Shown: positions 54,287 to 63,306, counted from the first letter of the stretch. The stretch: 64,000 nucleotides of DNA from Variovorax paradoxus (GCF_018614955.1 NZ_JAGGNV010000036.1:62001-126000); one strand, 5' to 3'. The notes: a model not told the origin generated them from the sequence alone. Numbers and translations: made by a program.

Positions 54287-55129
54287 TCAGCCCGGCTGCT
54301 GCGCTGCCGGGCAGCGGACCTGGATCAGTTCGCGCTCCGCGAGCGTCGCGCCGATGCGCACCGCGCTCAGGCAACCGCCCCAGACGCAGCCGGTGTCGGT
54401 CGACATCAGGTCGGGCCGCGAGAGCCAGCCCAGCGTCGACCAGTGCCCGCAGGCGATGGTGGCAGCTTGCGTCCTGCGGCCGGGCACGTCGAACCAAGGC
54501 ATGAAGCCTGCCGGCGCGGCCGCGGCGCCGTCCTTGGTTTCGAATTCCATCAGGCCATCCGCCGTGCAGAAGCGCAGGCGCGTGAGCGCATTGACGATCG
54601 CGCGCAGCCGCGCATGGCCACTGAGCGTGTCGCTCCACTGCGCGGGCTCGTTGCCGTACATCTCGTGCAGGAATTCGCCCGCTGCGGAACCGCGCAGCAC
54701 CGACTCGACCTCGGCCGCATAGACCAGCGTGTCGGCCACGCTCCACTGCGGCAGCACGCCCGCATGCACCATCAGCAGGTCGCCGCCGCCCACCGAGCGG
54801 TGCAGCGCCATGGGCTGCTGGCGCAGCCAGTCGAGCAGGGCTTCGCGGTCGGGCGCCTCGAGCACGCCGTGCAGCGTGTCCTTGCGCCCGAGCTTGCGTG
54901 CGCCCTGCGCGACGCCGAGCAGGTGCAGGTCGTGGTTGCCGAGCACGGTCTTCGCAGCGCCGCCGCAGCGCTGCACGCGCCGCAGCACCTCGACCGACGC
55001 GGGGCCGCGGTTGACCAGGTCGCCCAAGAGCACCAGGGTGTCGCGGCTGGGAGAGAAAGCGATGTCGTCGAGCAGGCGCTGCAGGGGCTCGTCGCAGCCC
55101 TGCACATCGCCGATCAGGTAGAGTGCCAT
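54287..55129 (-). CDS. apaH: Bis(5'-nucleosyl)-tetraphosphatase, symmetrical
   Basis: Metallophosphoesterase that splits Ap4A into two ADP and decaps Np4-RNA. 280 residues. Metal motifs: MALYLIGDVQGC, LVLLGDLVNRGPAS, TVLGNHDLHLLG, MVHAGVLPQW and ACGHWSTLG. The ATG at 55129 begins the domain; the frame is open further upstream without homology. It is divergent from the CNNM/CBS gene with 22 bases between starts. Confidence 0.95.
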   Translation of the reverse strand: MALYLIGDVQGCDEPLQRLLDDIAFSPSRDTLVLLGDLVNRGPASVEVLRRVQRCGGAAKTVLGNHDLHLLGVAQGARKLGRKDTLHGVLEAPDREALLDWLRQQPMALHRSVGGGDLLMVHAGVLPQWSVADTLVYAAEVESVLRGSAAGEFLHEMYGNEPAQWSDTLSGHARLRAIVNALTRLRFCTADGLMEFETKDGAAAAPAGFMPWFDVPGRRTQAATIACGHWSTLGWLSRPDLMSTDTGCVWGGCLSAVRIGATLAERELIQVRCPAAQQPG

Positions 55130-55151
55130 CTCCCCATTCTCTCCCGCATAC

Positions 55152-56465
55152 ATGGATGTTTTTCTGCTGGCCTTGCTGACCACGCTCAACGCGTTGTTCG
55201 CAATGTCCGAAATGGCCCTTTCCACCAGTCGTCGGGCGCGGCTCGCGGCGCTGGCCGAGGCGGGGGACACGGGGGCGGAGGCTGCGCTCAAGCTGATGGA
55301 GGACCCGACGCAGTTTCTCTCCAGCGTGCAGATCGGCATTACTTCGATCGGCATGTTGAGCGGCATCGTCGGCGAGGCGGCCTTCGCGGCGCCGCTCTCG
55401 AACTGGATGGAGGGGCTGGGTTTGGGCGCGGGCGGGGCCAGCTTCGTGTCGACGGCCATCGTGGTGACCTGCATCACCTTCTTCACGATCGTTTTCGGCG
55501 AACTGGTGCCCAAGCGCATCGGCCAGCTCTACCCCGAGCCGGTGGCGCGCTACGTGGCGCGGCCGATGCGCGCGCTGGCCACTGCCGCCAAGCCCTTCGT
55601 GCTCCTGCTGTCGGGCGCCACGGCCGCCACGCTCAAGCTGCTGCGCATCGATTCGAGCGCGGCCCGCATGATGACCGAGGAGGAGATCTCCGCCAGCCTC
55701 GAGGAAGGCGTCGATGCCGGCGTGATCGAAATGCACGAGCACCAGATGGTGCGCAACGTGTTCCATCTCGACGATCGCCGGCTGAGCTCGCTGATGGTGC
55801 CGCGTGCCGACATCGAATGGCTGGAGGCCTCTTTCACTGTCGCGCAGAGCCTGCAGAAGGTGTCTGCTGCGAGCGCGCTCAACCTGGTCCACTCCTGGTA
55901 CCCGGTGTGCCGCACCTCGCTGGACGATGTGGTGGGCGTGACCAGCGTGGCGCACCTGTTGACGCTGAGCCCGACGCACGAGGGCACCATCGAGTCGGTG
56001 GCGCAGCCCGCGGTGTTCGTGCCCGAGACGCTCACCGGCATGGAGCTGCTGGAGCAGTTCCGCACGCGCGCCGGCCGACTGGTGTTCGTGGTCGACGAAT
56101 GGGGCGTGGTGCAGGGCCTCATGACGCCGCGCGACCTGCTGGAGGCGATCACCGGCGAGCTGCAGACCGCCACCCAGGCCGATGCCTGGGCGCATGAACG
56201 GCCCGACGGCGTGTGGGAGCTCGACGGCCTGATGCCGGTGTCCGAACTGCGCGCGCGGCTCGACATCCGCGAGCTGCCCGAGGAGGAGCGCGGGCGCTAC
56301 AACACCGTGGCGGGTTTGCTCATCTTCGTCTCCGGCCATCTGCCCGAGCTCGGCGAGCGCATCGATTGCGAGGACTGGAACTTCGAGATCACTGCGATCG
56401 ACGGCAGGCGCATCGACCGCGTGCTGGCGCGTCCGTTCGGCGTGGCCGCGCGCGGCGCGAGCTGA
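55152..56465 (+). CDS. CNNM/CBS transporter-like protein (hemolysin family)
   Basis: 437-residue membrane protein. A CNNM (DUF21) domain with about four helices at 1-165 (AMSEMALSTSRRARLA), an SLEEGVDAGVIE segment, a CBS pair at about 205-330 (DEWGVVQGLMTPRDLLEAI) and a CorC/HlyC domain at 350-430. Relatives export Mg2+ or sodium; the hemolysin name is historical. No partner gene. Divergent from apaH. Confidence 0.9.
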   Translation: MDVFLLALLTTLNALFAMSEMALSTSRRARLAALAEAGDTGAEAALKLMEDPTQFLSSVQIGITSIGMLSGIVGEAAFAAPLSNWMEGLGLGAGGASFVSTAIVVTCITFFTIVFGELVPKRIGQLYPEPVARYVARPMRALATAAKPFVLLLSGATAATLKLLRIDSSAARMMTEEEISASLEEGVDAGVIEMHEHQMVRNVFHLDDRRLSSLMVPRADIEWLEASFTVAQSLQKVSAASALNLVHSWYPVCRTSLDDVVGVTSVAHLLTLSPTHEGTIESVAQPAVFVPETLTGMELLEQFRTRAGRLVFVVDEWGVVQGLMTPRDLLEAITGELQTATQADAWAHERPDGVWELDGLMPVSELRARLDIRELPEEERGRYNTVAGLLIFVSGHLPELGERIDCEDWNFEITAIDGRRIDRVLARPFGVAARGAS

Positions 56466-56509
56466 TCGCCGGCGGTGTCGGGCAAAAGCCTATCCGCCGA
56501 GCCGCGTTT

Positions 56510-56998
56510 TCACCGGAGGTACGGATGCGCCGGCCGCCATTGCCAGGGCGGCACGGGGTTGCGTTCGGCCCACAGGCCCACGCGCCTGGCCTTGGCCTCC
56601 CGCTCGGCGAAGCTGTATCGGCCGCGCTCGGCCGGGCTCTGCTCGGAGGCATGGGCGCGCGACCACCAGGCCATGCCGGCGGTGAGCATGGCCAGACTCA
56701 CATCGAGCGTCTTCGGGCAGCGGGCTTCGGTGCAGGACGCGGGCGCCACCCACACCTCGCAGACGCGACGGTCGTAGCGATCGATCTGGCCGCAGTCCAG
56801 CCGTGCGGTCTTGCGGTAAGCGATATCCGCGAGCGCACGCTTGGCGCGGCGGCCGAAGGGCTGGCCGAGCTCTGGCGCATCGACGGCATGCAGCCGCACG
56901 GTGAGCCGGCGGTAGGCGCCGGGCTCGCCGCAGCGAAGCTTGAGAGTGTCGCCGTCGCTGACGGCGACAACGAGGCAGAGGAGGGCAGCAGAAAGCAT
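56510..56998 (-). CDS. Thermonuclease-family (SNase-like) exported protein
   Basis: 162 residues: a short signal peptide (to about 12-15), then an SNase fold with VSDGDTLKLR (Ca-binding Asp), LHAVDAPELGQPFG (catalytic Glu region) and DRYDRRVCEVWV. The nuclease motif is mostly kept, so nucleic-acid hydrolysis in the periplasm is possible, as in small Parb-like nucleases. A single gene between CNNM/CBS (convergent) and the lipoprotein (divergent). Confidence 0.82.
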   Translation of the reverse strand: MLSAALLCLVVAVSDGDTLKLRCGEPGAYRRLTVRLHAVDAPELGQPFGRRAKRALADIAYRKTARLDCGQIDRYDRRVCEVWVAPASCTEARCPKTLDVSLAMLTAGMAWWSRAHASEQSPAERGRYSFAEREAKARRVGLWAERNPVPPWQWRPAHPYLR

Positions 56999-57184
56999 GG
57001 GGGCAAACCGGGCGATGCTAACGCGACTCCCGGCGCCGCAGCGTCCGGCTCGACCCCGTTGTGGCTAGCCTGTACGCGGCGAAGCGCGCGTCCCGGTTGT
57101 GAGAATCGGCCCTGCACGCCGGGCGGCTTGTGGCTTCAAAACCCCGAATGGCAAGATTTGCATGCGAATTCCTCAAAAGTCGCC

Positions 57185-57213
57185 TTGGAAAGTAACTATT
57201 TGTGTGATTCAAT
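57185..57213 (+). promoter_or_regulatory. Sigma-70-type promoter for the lipoprotein gene
   Basis: TTGGAA (57185-57190), a 17-base spacer and TTCAAT (57208-57213) form a good promoter 35 bases upstream of the lipoprotein ATG. The surrounding 60 bases are AT-rich compared with the window. Confidence 0.6.
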
Positions 57214-57247
57214 CGACCCCCGGAGTGAGGACCAGTCGAGGGATTTC

Positions 57248-57910
57248 ATGAAGAAACTGCTGAGCATCGTGTGCGCGACAGCCTTGGTTTGTGGATGCGC
57301 AACCCGGCCCCAGGATGGCCCCGGTTCGGGTTCCGGCGCGGACTACGTGCCCATGGTGGCGCCGTCGGCGGTCGAGAGTTCGGTCTACGACCAGGACGTG
57401 GGCAAGTGCCGCGCGAACGCGAAGAACGTGCCTTTCAACGCCAGCCAGCACGACGATGCGCTGGTCGTGGTCGATGGGGGCGTGATCGGCATAGGCATCC
57501 TGCAAGGATGGTCGACGCTCGCCGGCGGCGTGGTGATCGGTGGATTGGTCGGCTTCAACCACTGGGTCTACACACCCGAGCGCCGCGCCTGGAAGACCAA
57601 GCAGGAGACCGTGATGGCCAACTGCATGGCGCAAAAGGGCTATATCAACACCGACCCGAGCGTGCGCGTCACCTGGGTGCCGCCGTCGCTGCGGACGGCG
57701 GAAAGCATCCGGCCCACGGGCCGGGACACCTACAACGTGGAACAGCTCGCCAAGGCGCAGCGCTGCAACGTCACGCCGCTGGCGACGCTGGTGGAGAAGG
57801 GGCCCGGATTCGAGCGCCACACCGTGGCCTGCACCAACGGTCAGGTCATGGCGGTGCGCTGCGAGTTCGGCCATTGCCGCGTGAGCCAGCTGACGGCGCT
57901 GCGCAGCTGA
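57248..57910 (+). CDS. Glycine-zipper lipoprotein, hypothetical
   Basis: 220-residue protein with a lipoprotein signal (MKKLLSIVCATALVCGC, lipid-modified Cys17). After a short linker the middle contains a glycine-zipper-like hydrophobic stretch (GGVIGIGILQGWSTLAGGVV, about 77-100), suggesting membrane insertion or oligomerisation. Paired cysteines in the C-terminal part (MAQKGY region, AQRCNVT, VACTNG, RCEFGHC) suggest disulfides. I do not recognise a named family. Confidence 0.75.
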   Translation: MKKLLSIVCATALVCGCATRPQDGPGSGSGADYVPMVAPSAVESSVYDQDVGKCRANAKNVPFNASQHDDALVVVDGGVIGIGILQGWSTLAGGVVIGGLVGFNHWVYTPERRAWKTKQETVMANCMAQKGYINTDPSVRVTWVPPSLRTAESIRPTGRDTYNVEQLAKAQRCNVTPLATLVEKGPGFERHTVACTNGQVMAVRCEFGHCRVSQLTALRS

Positions 57911-57941
57911 GTTTCGCGCCGCCGATGCGCAGCCGGCTGGC

Positions 57942-59390
57942 TCACTTCTCGTCGCGCAACCAATACCACTTGTAGAGCACGCGCTGGCCCATGCGCCGGA
58001 ACGGCGCGAAGGCCGGCGACTCGACCAGCCCCAGCACGTTGGGGAAGGGCAGCGGCGACTTGTAGATCGGCAGCTCGAAGACCTTGCGCCCTGCGTCCTT
58101 GCCGGCCACGCGCTCGGCCAGCCGCTTGCCGGCCCAGGTCGAGAACGAAACGCCGTTGCCGCCATAACCCACCGCGTACCAGATCTTCTTGTCCGCATCG
58201 GGCTGCGTGATGCGCGGCATCATGTCGTGACTCACGTCCACCCAGCCCCACCACGAGTAGTCGATGGGGATGCCGGCGAGCGGCGGGAACTTACGCGCGA
58301 TGGCGTCGGTGAGCAGCTTCAGGTGCACCGGGTCCTCGGCATCGGCGCCGCTCACCGAGCTGCGGCTCCCGAGTTGCAGCCGGTTGCCCTTGAGCAGCCG
58401 GTAGTAGAAGCGCAGCGTGCGCGTGTCGGTCAGGAAAGTGAATGATCTGAAGTTGGTGGCCTGCAGCTCGGCCTCGGTCAGCGGCCGAGTCACCACCGAG
58501 TTCGACAGGATCGGCATGATCTTGTTCTTGAGCAGCGGGTTCAGCGCCTGGCCGGTGTAGCCGCCCGTGCACACCGCCACGCGCCGCGCGCGCACCACGC
58601 CGCCGGGCGTCTGCAGGTGGTGCACGCCGTCGATGGTCTGCCAGCCCTGCACCGGGCTCGAGGTGTGGACCTTCACGCCCAGCGCACGCGCCTTCTCCAT
58701 CAGTCCGAAGGTGAACTTGAGCGGATGGATGCCCACGCCCTCAAATTCGAACAGTGCGCCCGCGGTCTCGCGCTCGTCGCAGTAGTCGCGCCGCACTTCC
58801 TCGGCGGTGAGCATGCGCGTGTCGTAGCCGAACTGTTCGCGCATCACGCGCGCCTCGGCCGCGAGGCCGGCGAGCTTCTCGGGCCGGTGCGCGAGGTAGA
58901 GGTGGCCGCCGTCGTAGGCGTCGCAGTCGATCTGCGTCGTCAAGTGCCTGAAGTTCTCGAAGCCGCTGCGGATCTCGGCGTCGAGCTGCTTCGCTACGTC
59001 GAGGCCCCAGCGCCGGATCCATTGCGAGCGCTTGAGCCGGCCGCTCGCGTTCTGGCCCTGGCCGCCGCTGCGGCTCGAGCAGCCCCACGAGGCCTGGTTG
59101 GCTTCGAGCACGGTGGCCTGGATGCCGTGTTCCTGCGCGAGGTAGAGCGCGGTCGACATGCCGGTGGCACCGGAGCCGATGACCGCGACGTCGACATCGA
59201 TGTCGCACACGACCGGGCCGTCGTCCTGGGGCGGCCTGCCGGCGCTGGCCACCCACCAGGTCGGCGCGTAGGCGCGGCCGGCGCCCGGGTCGGGGGCCAC
59301 GAGCGGGTCGTAGCGCGGGTCGTAGGGCTTGCGCGCGGGCGCGGCTTGGCCCGGGGTGCTGCTGAACTGCGCGGTGCCGGTCATCGTCAT
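57942..59390 (-). CDS. tauY: FAD-dependent oxidoreductase, probable taurine dehydrogenase large subunit
   Basis: 482-residue DAO-family flavoprotein. The FAD-binding fold is VDVAVIGSGATGMSTALYLA (about 68-87), with SRSGGQGQNASG after it. The C-terminal half has DYSWWGWVDVSHDMMPRI and AVGYGGNGVSFSTWAGK. It lies 16 bases downstream of a small SnoaL/NTF2-like gene, and both are divergent from a MocR regulator beside taurine ABC genes. That arrangement matches TauX/TauY, which oxidise taurine to sulfoacetaldehyde. The ATG at 59390 has GGGAG upstream. Without the context it would be only a generic DAO enzyme. Confidence 0.75.
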   Translation of the reverse strand: MTMTGTAQFSSTPGQAAPARKPYDPRYDPLVAPDPGAGRAYAPTWWVASAGRPPQDDGPVVCDIDVDVAVIGSGATGMSTALYLAQEHGIQATVLEANQASWGCSSRSGGQGQNASGRLKRSQWIRRWGLDVAKQLDAEIRSGFENFRHLTTQIDCDAYDGGHLYLAHRPEKLAGLAAEARVMREQFGYDTRMLTAEEVRRDYCDERETAGALFEFEGVGIHPLKFTFGLMEKARALGVKVHTSSPVQGWQTIDGVHHLQTPGGVVRARRVAVCTGGYTGQALNPLLKNKIMPILSNSVVTRPLTEAELQATNFRSFTFLTDTRTLRFYYRLLKGNRLQLGSRSSVSGADAEDPVHLKLLTDAIARKFPPLAGIPIDYSWWGWVDVSHDMMPRITQPDADKKIWYAVGYGGNGVSFSTWAGKRLAERVAGKDAGRKVFELPIYKSPLPFPNVLGLVESPAFAPFRRMGQRVLYKWYWLRDEK

Positions 59391-59406
59391 GGAGGCTCCC
59401 TGCGAA

Positions 59407-59793
59407 TTATTTGGCTGCAGGCAGGTTGGGGCGCGCCTTGCGGAATGCGTTCTTGAGGGCGATCTTTCCATCCTTGAAGCTGAAGATGTCGACGCCGTCG
59501 GTCTCGATGCGGCTGCCGTCGGCGGCCGTGCCGGTGAAGGTCCACTGCGAGGTGCCGAAATCGCCCGAGACGAAGTGCCGGCCATTGATCCATTGCGCAT
59601 CAGGCACGGCCTGCCAGGCGGCCGCGAAGGCGCGGCGCACGGCTTCGGTGCCGCTGTGGCGGGCGCCGCAGGCATCGGGGCCGGCGGCGGTCTGGAACAC
59701 GCAGTCCTCGCTCATGAAGCTCATCAGCGCATCGATGTCGTGGCGGTTCCAGGCGTCGCTGAAGGCCTCGAGGGTGGCGGTGGTCACGGTCAC
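59407..59793 (-). CDS. tauX: NTF2/SnoaL-like protein, probable taurine dehydrogenase small subunit
   Basis: 128-residue SnoaL-like alpha+beta protein: ATLEAFSDAWNRHDIDALMS, then MSEDCVFQTAAGPDA and QWTFTGTAADGSRIETDGV. The start is GTG at 59793, with AGGAG 6 bases upstream; a second GTG lies two codons on. It is the first gene of a two-gene unit with the FAD oxidoreductase. Taurine dehydrogenase of Paracoccus has a small TauX beside TauY; assignment here is by size, order and neighbours. Confidence 0.68.
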   Translation of the reverse strand: MTVTTATLEAFSDAWNRHDIDALMSFMSEDCVFQTAAGPDACGARHSGTEAVRRAFAAAWQAVPDAQWINGRHFVSGDFGTSQWTFTGTAADGSRIETDGVDIFSFKDGKIALKNAFRKARPNLPAAK

Positions 59794-59833
59794 GCGGAAC
59801 TCCTGTCTTTGTTCATTCGATGAGTCGAAGCGT

Positions 59834-59887
59834 AGAGAGCCAGCGCGCGCAGCGATAGGGCCAGTTGCGGGGATTCGACCGAGCCAG
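59834..59887 (-). promoter_or_regulatory. Candidate TauR/MocR operator repeats
   Basis: On the minus strand three direct repeats begin CTGGCTC or CTGGCCC: 59834-59843 (CTGGCTCTCT), 59855-59864 (CTGGCCCTAT) and 59878-59887 (CTGGCTCGGT). The first two are exactly 21 bases apart, two helical turns. They resemble the CTGGACYTAA repeats reported for TauR of Rhodobacter. All lie in the tauX-tauR gap. Confidence 0.5.
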
Positions 59888-59908
59888 TGTCCTAAACTGC
59901 AATGCACC

Positions 59909-61444
59909 ATGCCGACCCCTCGATCGATCCAGTGGGCGCAGCTCTTCGCCTTGCCCGACCAGCCCGGCCTGCCCCTGCAGGGCCGGCTGCGCGCCGCGGT
60001 GGTGCAGGCCATCCTCGAAGACCGCCTGAGTGCCGGCGCGCCCTTGCCCTCGTCGCGCGAGCTGGCGGCCCTGCTGGGCCTGAGCCGCAACACCGTGACT
60101 TCGGCCTATCTGCAGTTGATGGACGAAGGCTTTCTCGAGGCGCGCCCGCGCAGCGGCGTATTCGTGGCGCACAACGCGCGGCCGCTCTCGGCCGCGCTGG
60201 CCGAGCCGCTGGTGGGGCGCAGCGGCCAGTCGGGCCAGCCGCCGGAATGGTCGGCGCGCGTGCTGCGCTCGCTGATCGACCGGCCTACGCTGTCCAAGCC
60301 CGACCAGTGGCGCGACTATCCGTACCCCTTCATCTACGGCACCTACGACCCCCAGCTTTTCCCGACCGAGGATTTCCGCGAATGCTGCGCCCGCAGCCTC
60401 GCGCGCTCGCAGCTGCCGCACTGGACGCCCGACTTCGAGACCGACGACGTGCCGGACCTGATCGAGCAGATCCGCACCCGCCTCCTGCCCAAGCGCGGCG
60501 TGTTCGCGTTGAAGGAAGAGATCCTGGTCACGCTCGGCGCGCAGCATGCCTGCTACCTGCTGGCCGATGCGCTGTTCGACGAGCACACGCGCGTCGGGCT
60601 GGAGGAGCCGGGCCATCCGCATGCGCGCAACAGCTTCGCGCTGCGCAATCCGAAGTGGGTCGAGATCGACGTCGACGAAGAGGGCCTGGTGGTCGATGCG
60701 CTGCCGGCCGCCGACTACCTGTTCTGCACGCCCTCGCACCAGAGCCCGACGACGGCCACGCTGAGCCTGGAGCGCCGCCAGTGGCTGCTGCGCAAGGCCG
60801 AGCTGCAGGACTTCGTGATCATCGAGGACGACTACGAGGCCGAAAATCTCTACGAGGGCACGCCGATGCCGGCCCTGAAGAGCCTGGACAAGACCGGCCG
60901 CGTGATCTACGTCGGCTCGGTGTCGAAGAGCCTGTCGCCGGCACTGCGCCTGGGCTTCATCGTCGCGCCGCGCGCGCTCATCAAGGAACTGCGCGTGATC
61001 CGCCATGCGATGGTGCGGCATCCGAGCGCGTTCCTGCAGCATGCCTATGCGCTCTTCCTGTCGCTGGGTCATCACGAGTCGCATGCGCGGCGCGTCAACC
61101 ATGCGATGCAGGAGCGGCTGGCGCTGGCGGCGCAGGCGCTGCGCGACCACCTGCCGGATTTCGAGTTCACGCTGCCCTCGGGCGGCGCCTCGATCTGGGT
61201 ACAGGCGCCGACCTGGGTCGATGCCGCGGAGTTGGCGCTGATGGCGCGCAGCCACGGCGTGCTGATCGAGGCCGGCGACGTGTTCTTCGCCAAGCCGCCT
61301 TACCCGTGTCCTTTCTTTCGCCTGCGGCTGTCGTCGATTGCGACGGCGCAGATTCCGGCTGGGATTCGGGCGCTGGGGTTGGCGGTGGAAGAGTTGGCGC
61401 AGGCGCGGGGAGAGTCGCGGGCTTCGAAGACGCGTCCGCACTGA
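59909..61444 (+). CDS. tauR: MocR/PdxR family regulator, probable TauR
   Basis: 511-residue fusion of a GntR-type winged HTH (about 15-85, LPLQGRLRAAVVQAILEDRL, ELAALLGLSRNTVTSAYLQL) and a fold-type I aminotransferase-like domain. The PLP Lys is in GSVSKSLSPALRLGF. MocR proteins sense PLP-linked ligands. It is divergent from tauXY and upstream of tauAB, so taurine control is likely. TAAACT at 59893-59898 may be its -10. A large inverted repeat follows its stop codon. Confidence 0.82.
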   Translation: MPTPRSIQWAQLFALPDQPGLPLQGRLRAAVVQAILEDRLSAGAPLPSSRELAALLGLSRNTVTSAYLQLMDEGFLEARPRSGVFVAHNARPLSAALAEPLVGRSGQSGQPPEWSARVLRSLIDRPTLSKPDQWRDYPYPFIYGTYDPQLFPTEDFRECCARSLARSQLPHWTPDFETDDVPDLIEQIRTRLLPKRGVFALKEEILVTLGAQHACYLLADALFDEHTRVGLEEPGHPHARNSFALRNPKWVEIDVDEEGLVVDALPAADYLFCTPSHQSPTTATLSLERRQWLLRKAELQDFVIIEDDYEAENLYEGTPMPALKSLDKTGRVIYVGSVSKSLSPALRLGFIVAPRALIKELRVIRHAMVRHPSAFLQHAYALFLSLGHHESHARRVNHAMQERLALAAQALRDHLPDFEFTLPSGGASIWVQAPTWVDAAELALMARSHGVLIEAGDVFFAKPPYPCPFFRLRLSSIATAQIPAGIRALGLAVEELAQARGESRASKTRPH

Positions 61445-61456
61445 GCGGTCTTTCTC

Positions 61457-62131
61457 CACCCCCTCTGGGGGAGGGTTGGGGTGGGGGCACCGTTCGCCTG
61501 CTTCGGCGTTGCGCCTGTTCGGAGGCCGGAGCCGGGAATTCGCCCCGGCGGGCGAGTCACTTTCTTTTGCGTCGCCAAAAGAAAGTAAGCAAAGAAAAGG
61601 CGACCCCACTGTCTGCGACCCCTGCGCTTCGCTCCGGGGCAACCTGCGGTGCTCGCTTTTCGCGGGGTCTCGCTCGAACTCGCCTTCGGCTCAGACAATC
61701 GCGAGCCCTGATCCGCGAAAAGCTGCGCTCCTCGGCGCAGCCAGAGGGGAGGGGAACGGGGACAGGCCTTCGCTTCGCTCGGCCGGCGGAACATCCAACA
61801 ACCCAAAGCCCAAGTACGCGCCATGGCGCGTACTTGTTCAAGCCCCTCTGGGCGTGCCGAGGAGCGCAGCTTCAGGCGGATAAAGGGCCGCGCGTGTTTG
61901 AGCGAAGCGAGTTTGCGCGGACCCCGCCTGAAGCGAGCACCGCAGGTTGCCCGCAGCGAAGCGGAGGGACACGCACAGTGGGGTCGCCTTCTTTTGCTTA
62001 CTTTTCTTGGCGAGACAAGAAAAGTGAGTCGCCCGCCGGGGCGAATTCCCGGCTCCGGCCTCGACTCAAGCGCAACGTCCAAATCAAAGGCCGAAGGGCC
62101 CTCACCCCAACCCTCTCCCAGAGGGCGAGGG
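61457..62131. repeat. Long imperfect inverted repeat, about 675 bp
   Basis: Two arms of about 290 bases in opposite orientation flank a 93-base loop (61750-61842). Identity is high over long parts: 61522-61555 matches 62029-62062 perfectly over 34 bases; 61721-61735 matches 61857-61871 over 15; 61741-61749 pairs with 61843-61851. The outer ends are a C/G-rich segment with CTCTGGG and GTTGGGGTG on the left (about 61458-61488) and its complement on the right (62099-62131). It fills nearly all of the 838 bases between tauR and tauA. No real gene is visible; open frames inside are by-products of base composition. Confidence 0.9.
61811..61836. repeat. Perfect 26-bp palindrome in the repeat loop
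   Basis: Positions 61811-61836 read the same on both strands; the core is GCGCCATGGCGC. It lies in the loop of the large inverted repeat but is not at its exact centre, so it may be an independent site. Confidence 0.85.
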
Positions 62132-62282
62132 AGCAAGGCACGCACCTCCCTCGTGCACCCCCGCACCAGAACAAGGGTAAGTCCCAGTCCACTGGCTCCA
62201 TGCCCTTGGCGGCGCTGGTACTTCCTGGCCCGGGGCGATGGGTGCAAAGTCCACATCGAGATTCACCCACAGGAGAAATGAG

Positions 62283-63287
62283 ATGAACATGCCCCGGCGT
62301 TTCGCCCTGCCATGCGCGGCCCTCGCGACCGCGATGTTCTACGGCGCCTCCTTCGCCCAGACCAAGGAGCTGACCTTCGCGCACCAGGACATGCTGGTGC
62401 CGCTGCGCCTGGTCATGGAATCCGGCGAGGTCGAGAAGGCCACCGGCTACAAGATCAACTGGCGCATGTTCGCAGGCGGCGGCGACGTGATCCGCGCCAT
62501 GGCCTCGGGCGACGTGCAGATGGGCGAGACCGGCTCCAGCCCGCTCACCGCGGCAGCCAGCCAGGGCCAGGACATCAAGCTGTTCTGGATCTCCGCCGAC
62601 ATCGCCGACGCCGAGGCGCTGGTCGCGCGCAACGGCAGCAACATCAACAGCATGAAGGACCTGGCCGGCAAGAAGGTGGCGACGCCCTTCGTGTCGACGG
62701 CGCACTACCAGCTGATGGCCGCGATGAAGATGGACGGCGTGGACGCCAAGAGCGTCAACGTGATGAACATGCGCCCGCCCGAGATCGCGGCGGCCTGGGA
62801 GCGCGGCGACATCGACGCCACCTTCATCTGGGATCCGGTGCTCTCGAAGATCAAGTCCAACGGCAAGACCATTGCGACCTCGGGCAGCATCGGCAAGCGC
62901 GGCGCACCCACCTTCGAAGGCATCGTGGTCAACGCCAAGTGGGCGGCCGCCAACGAACCCTTCATGATCGCTTTCGTGAAGGCCCTCAACCGCGCCAACG
63001 AGGAATACAAGGCCACCGGCAAGAGCTGGAAACCCGATTCGCCGCAGACCAGGGCCATGGCCAAGTGGACCAAGGCCGATCCGAAGGATGTGTCTTCGGT
63101 GATGTCGCTCTACAGCTTCCCGACCATGGCCGAGCAGGTATCGCCCACCTGGCTGGGCGGCGGCGCCGCCAAGGCCATGGCCGGCACGGCGGCCTTCCTG
63201 AAGGAGCAGGGCCGCGTCCAGGAAGTGAAGCCCGACTACAGCGCCTTCGTCACCACGACCTACGTCGACAAGGCGATGGGCAAGTAG
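62283..63287 (+). CDS. tauA: Taurine ABC transporter substrate-binding protein
   Basis: 334-residue exported receptor of the TauA/SsuA/NMT1 group. Signal peptide to about residue 26 (FYGASFAQ). The binding domain begins ELTFAHQDMLVPLRLVMESG and includes GDVQMGETGSSPLTAAASQG, the usual taurine-receptor stretch, and AWERGDIDATFIWDPVLSKI. It is 19 bases before the ATPase gene. With tauR and tauXY on the other side of the repeat, taurine import is the best reading. Confidence 0.85.
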   Translation: MNMPRRFALPCAALATAMFYGASFAQTKELTFAHQDMLVPLRLVMESGEVEKATGYKINWRMFAGGGDVIRAMASGDVQMGETGSSPLTAAASQGQDIKLFWISADIADAEALVARNGSNINSMKDLAGKKVATPFVSTAHYQLMAAMKMDGVDAKSVNVMNMRPPEIAAAWERGDIDATFIWDPVLSKIKSNGKTIATSGSIGKRGAPTFEGIVVNAKWAAANEPFMIAFVKALNRANEEYKATGKSWKPDSPQTRAMAKWTKADPKDVSSVMSLYSFPTMAEQVSPTWLGGGAAKAMAGTAAFLKEQGRVQEVKPDYSAFVTTTYVDKAMGK

Positions 63288-63306
63288 CAGGAAGAAGGCT
63301 GACCCG

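Noticed and set aside
61445..62282. Several open frames within the long inverted repeat
   Set aside because: They read through both arms in mirrored fashion, lack ribosome-binding sites and family features, and follow from the repeat's composition.
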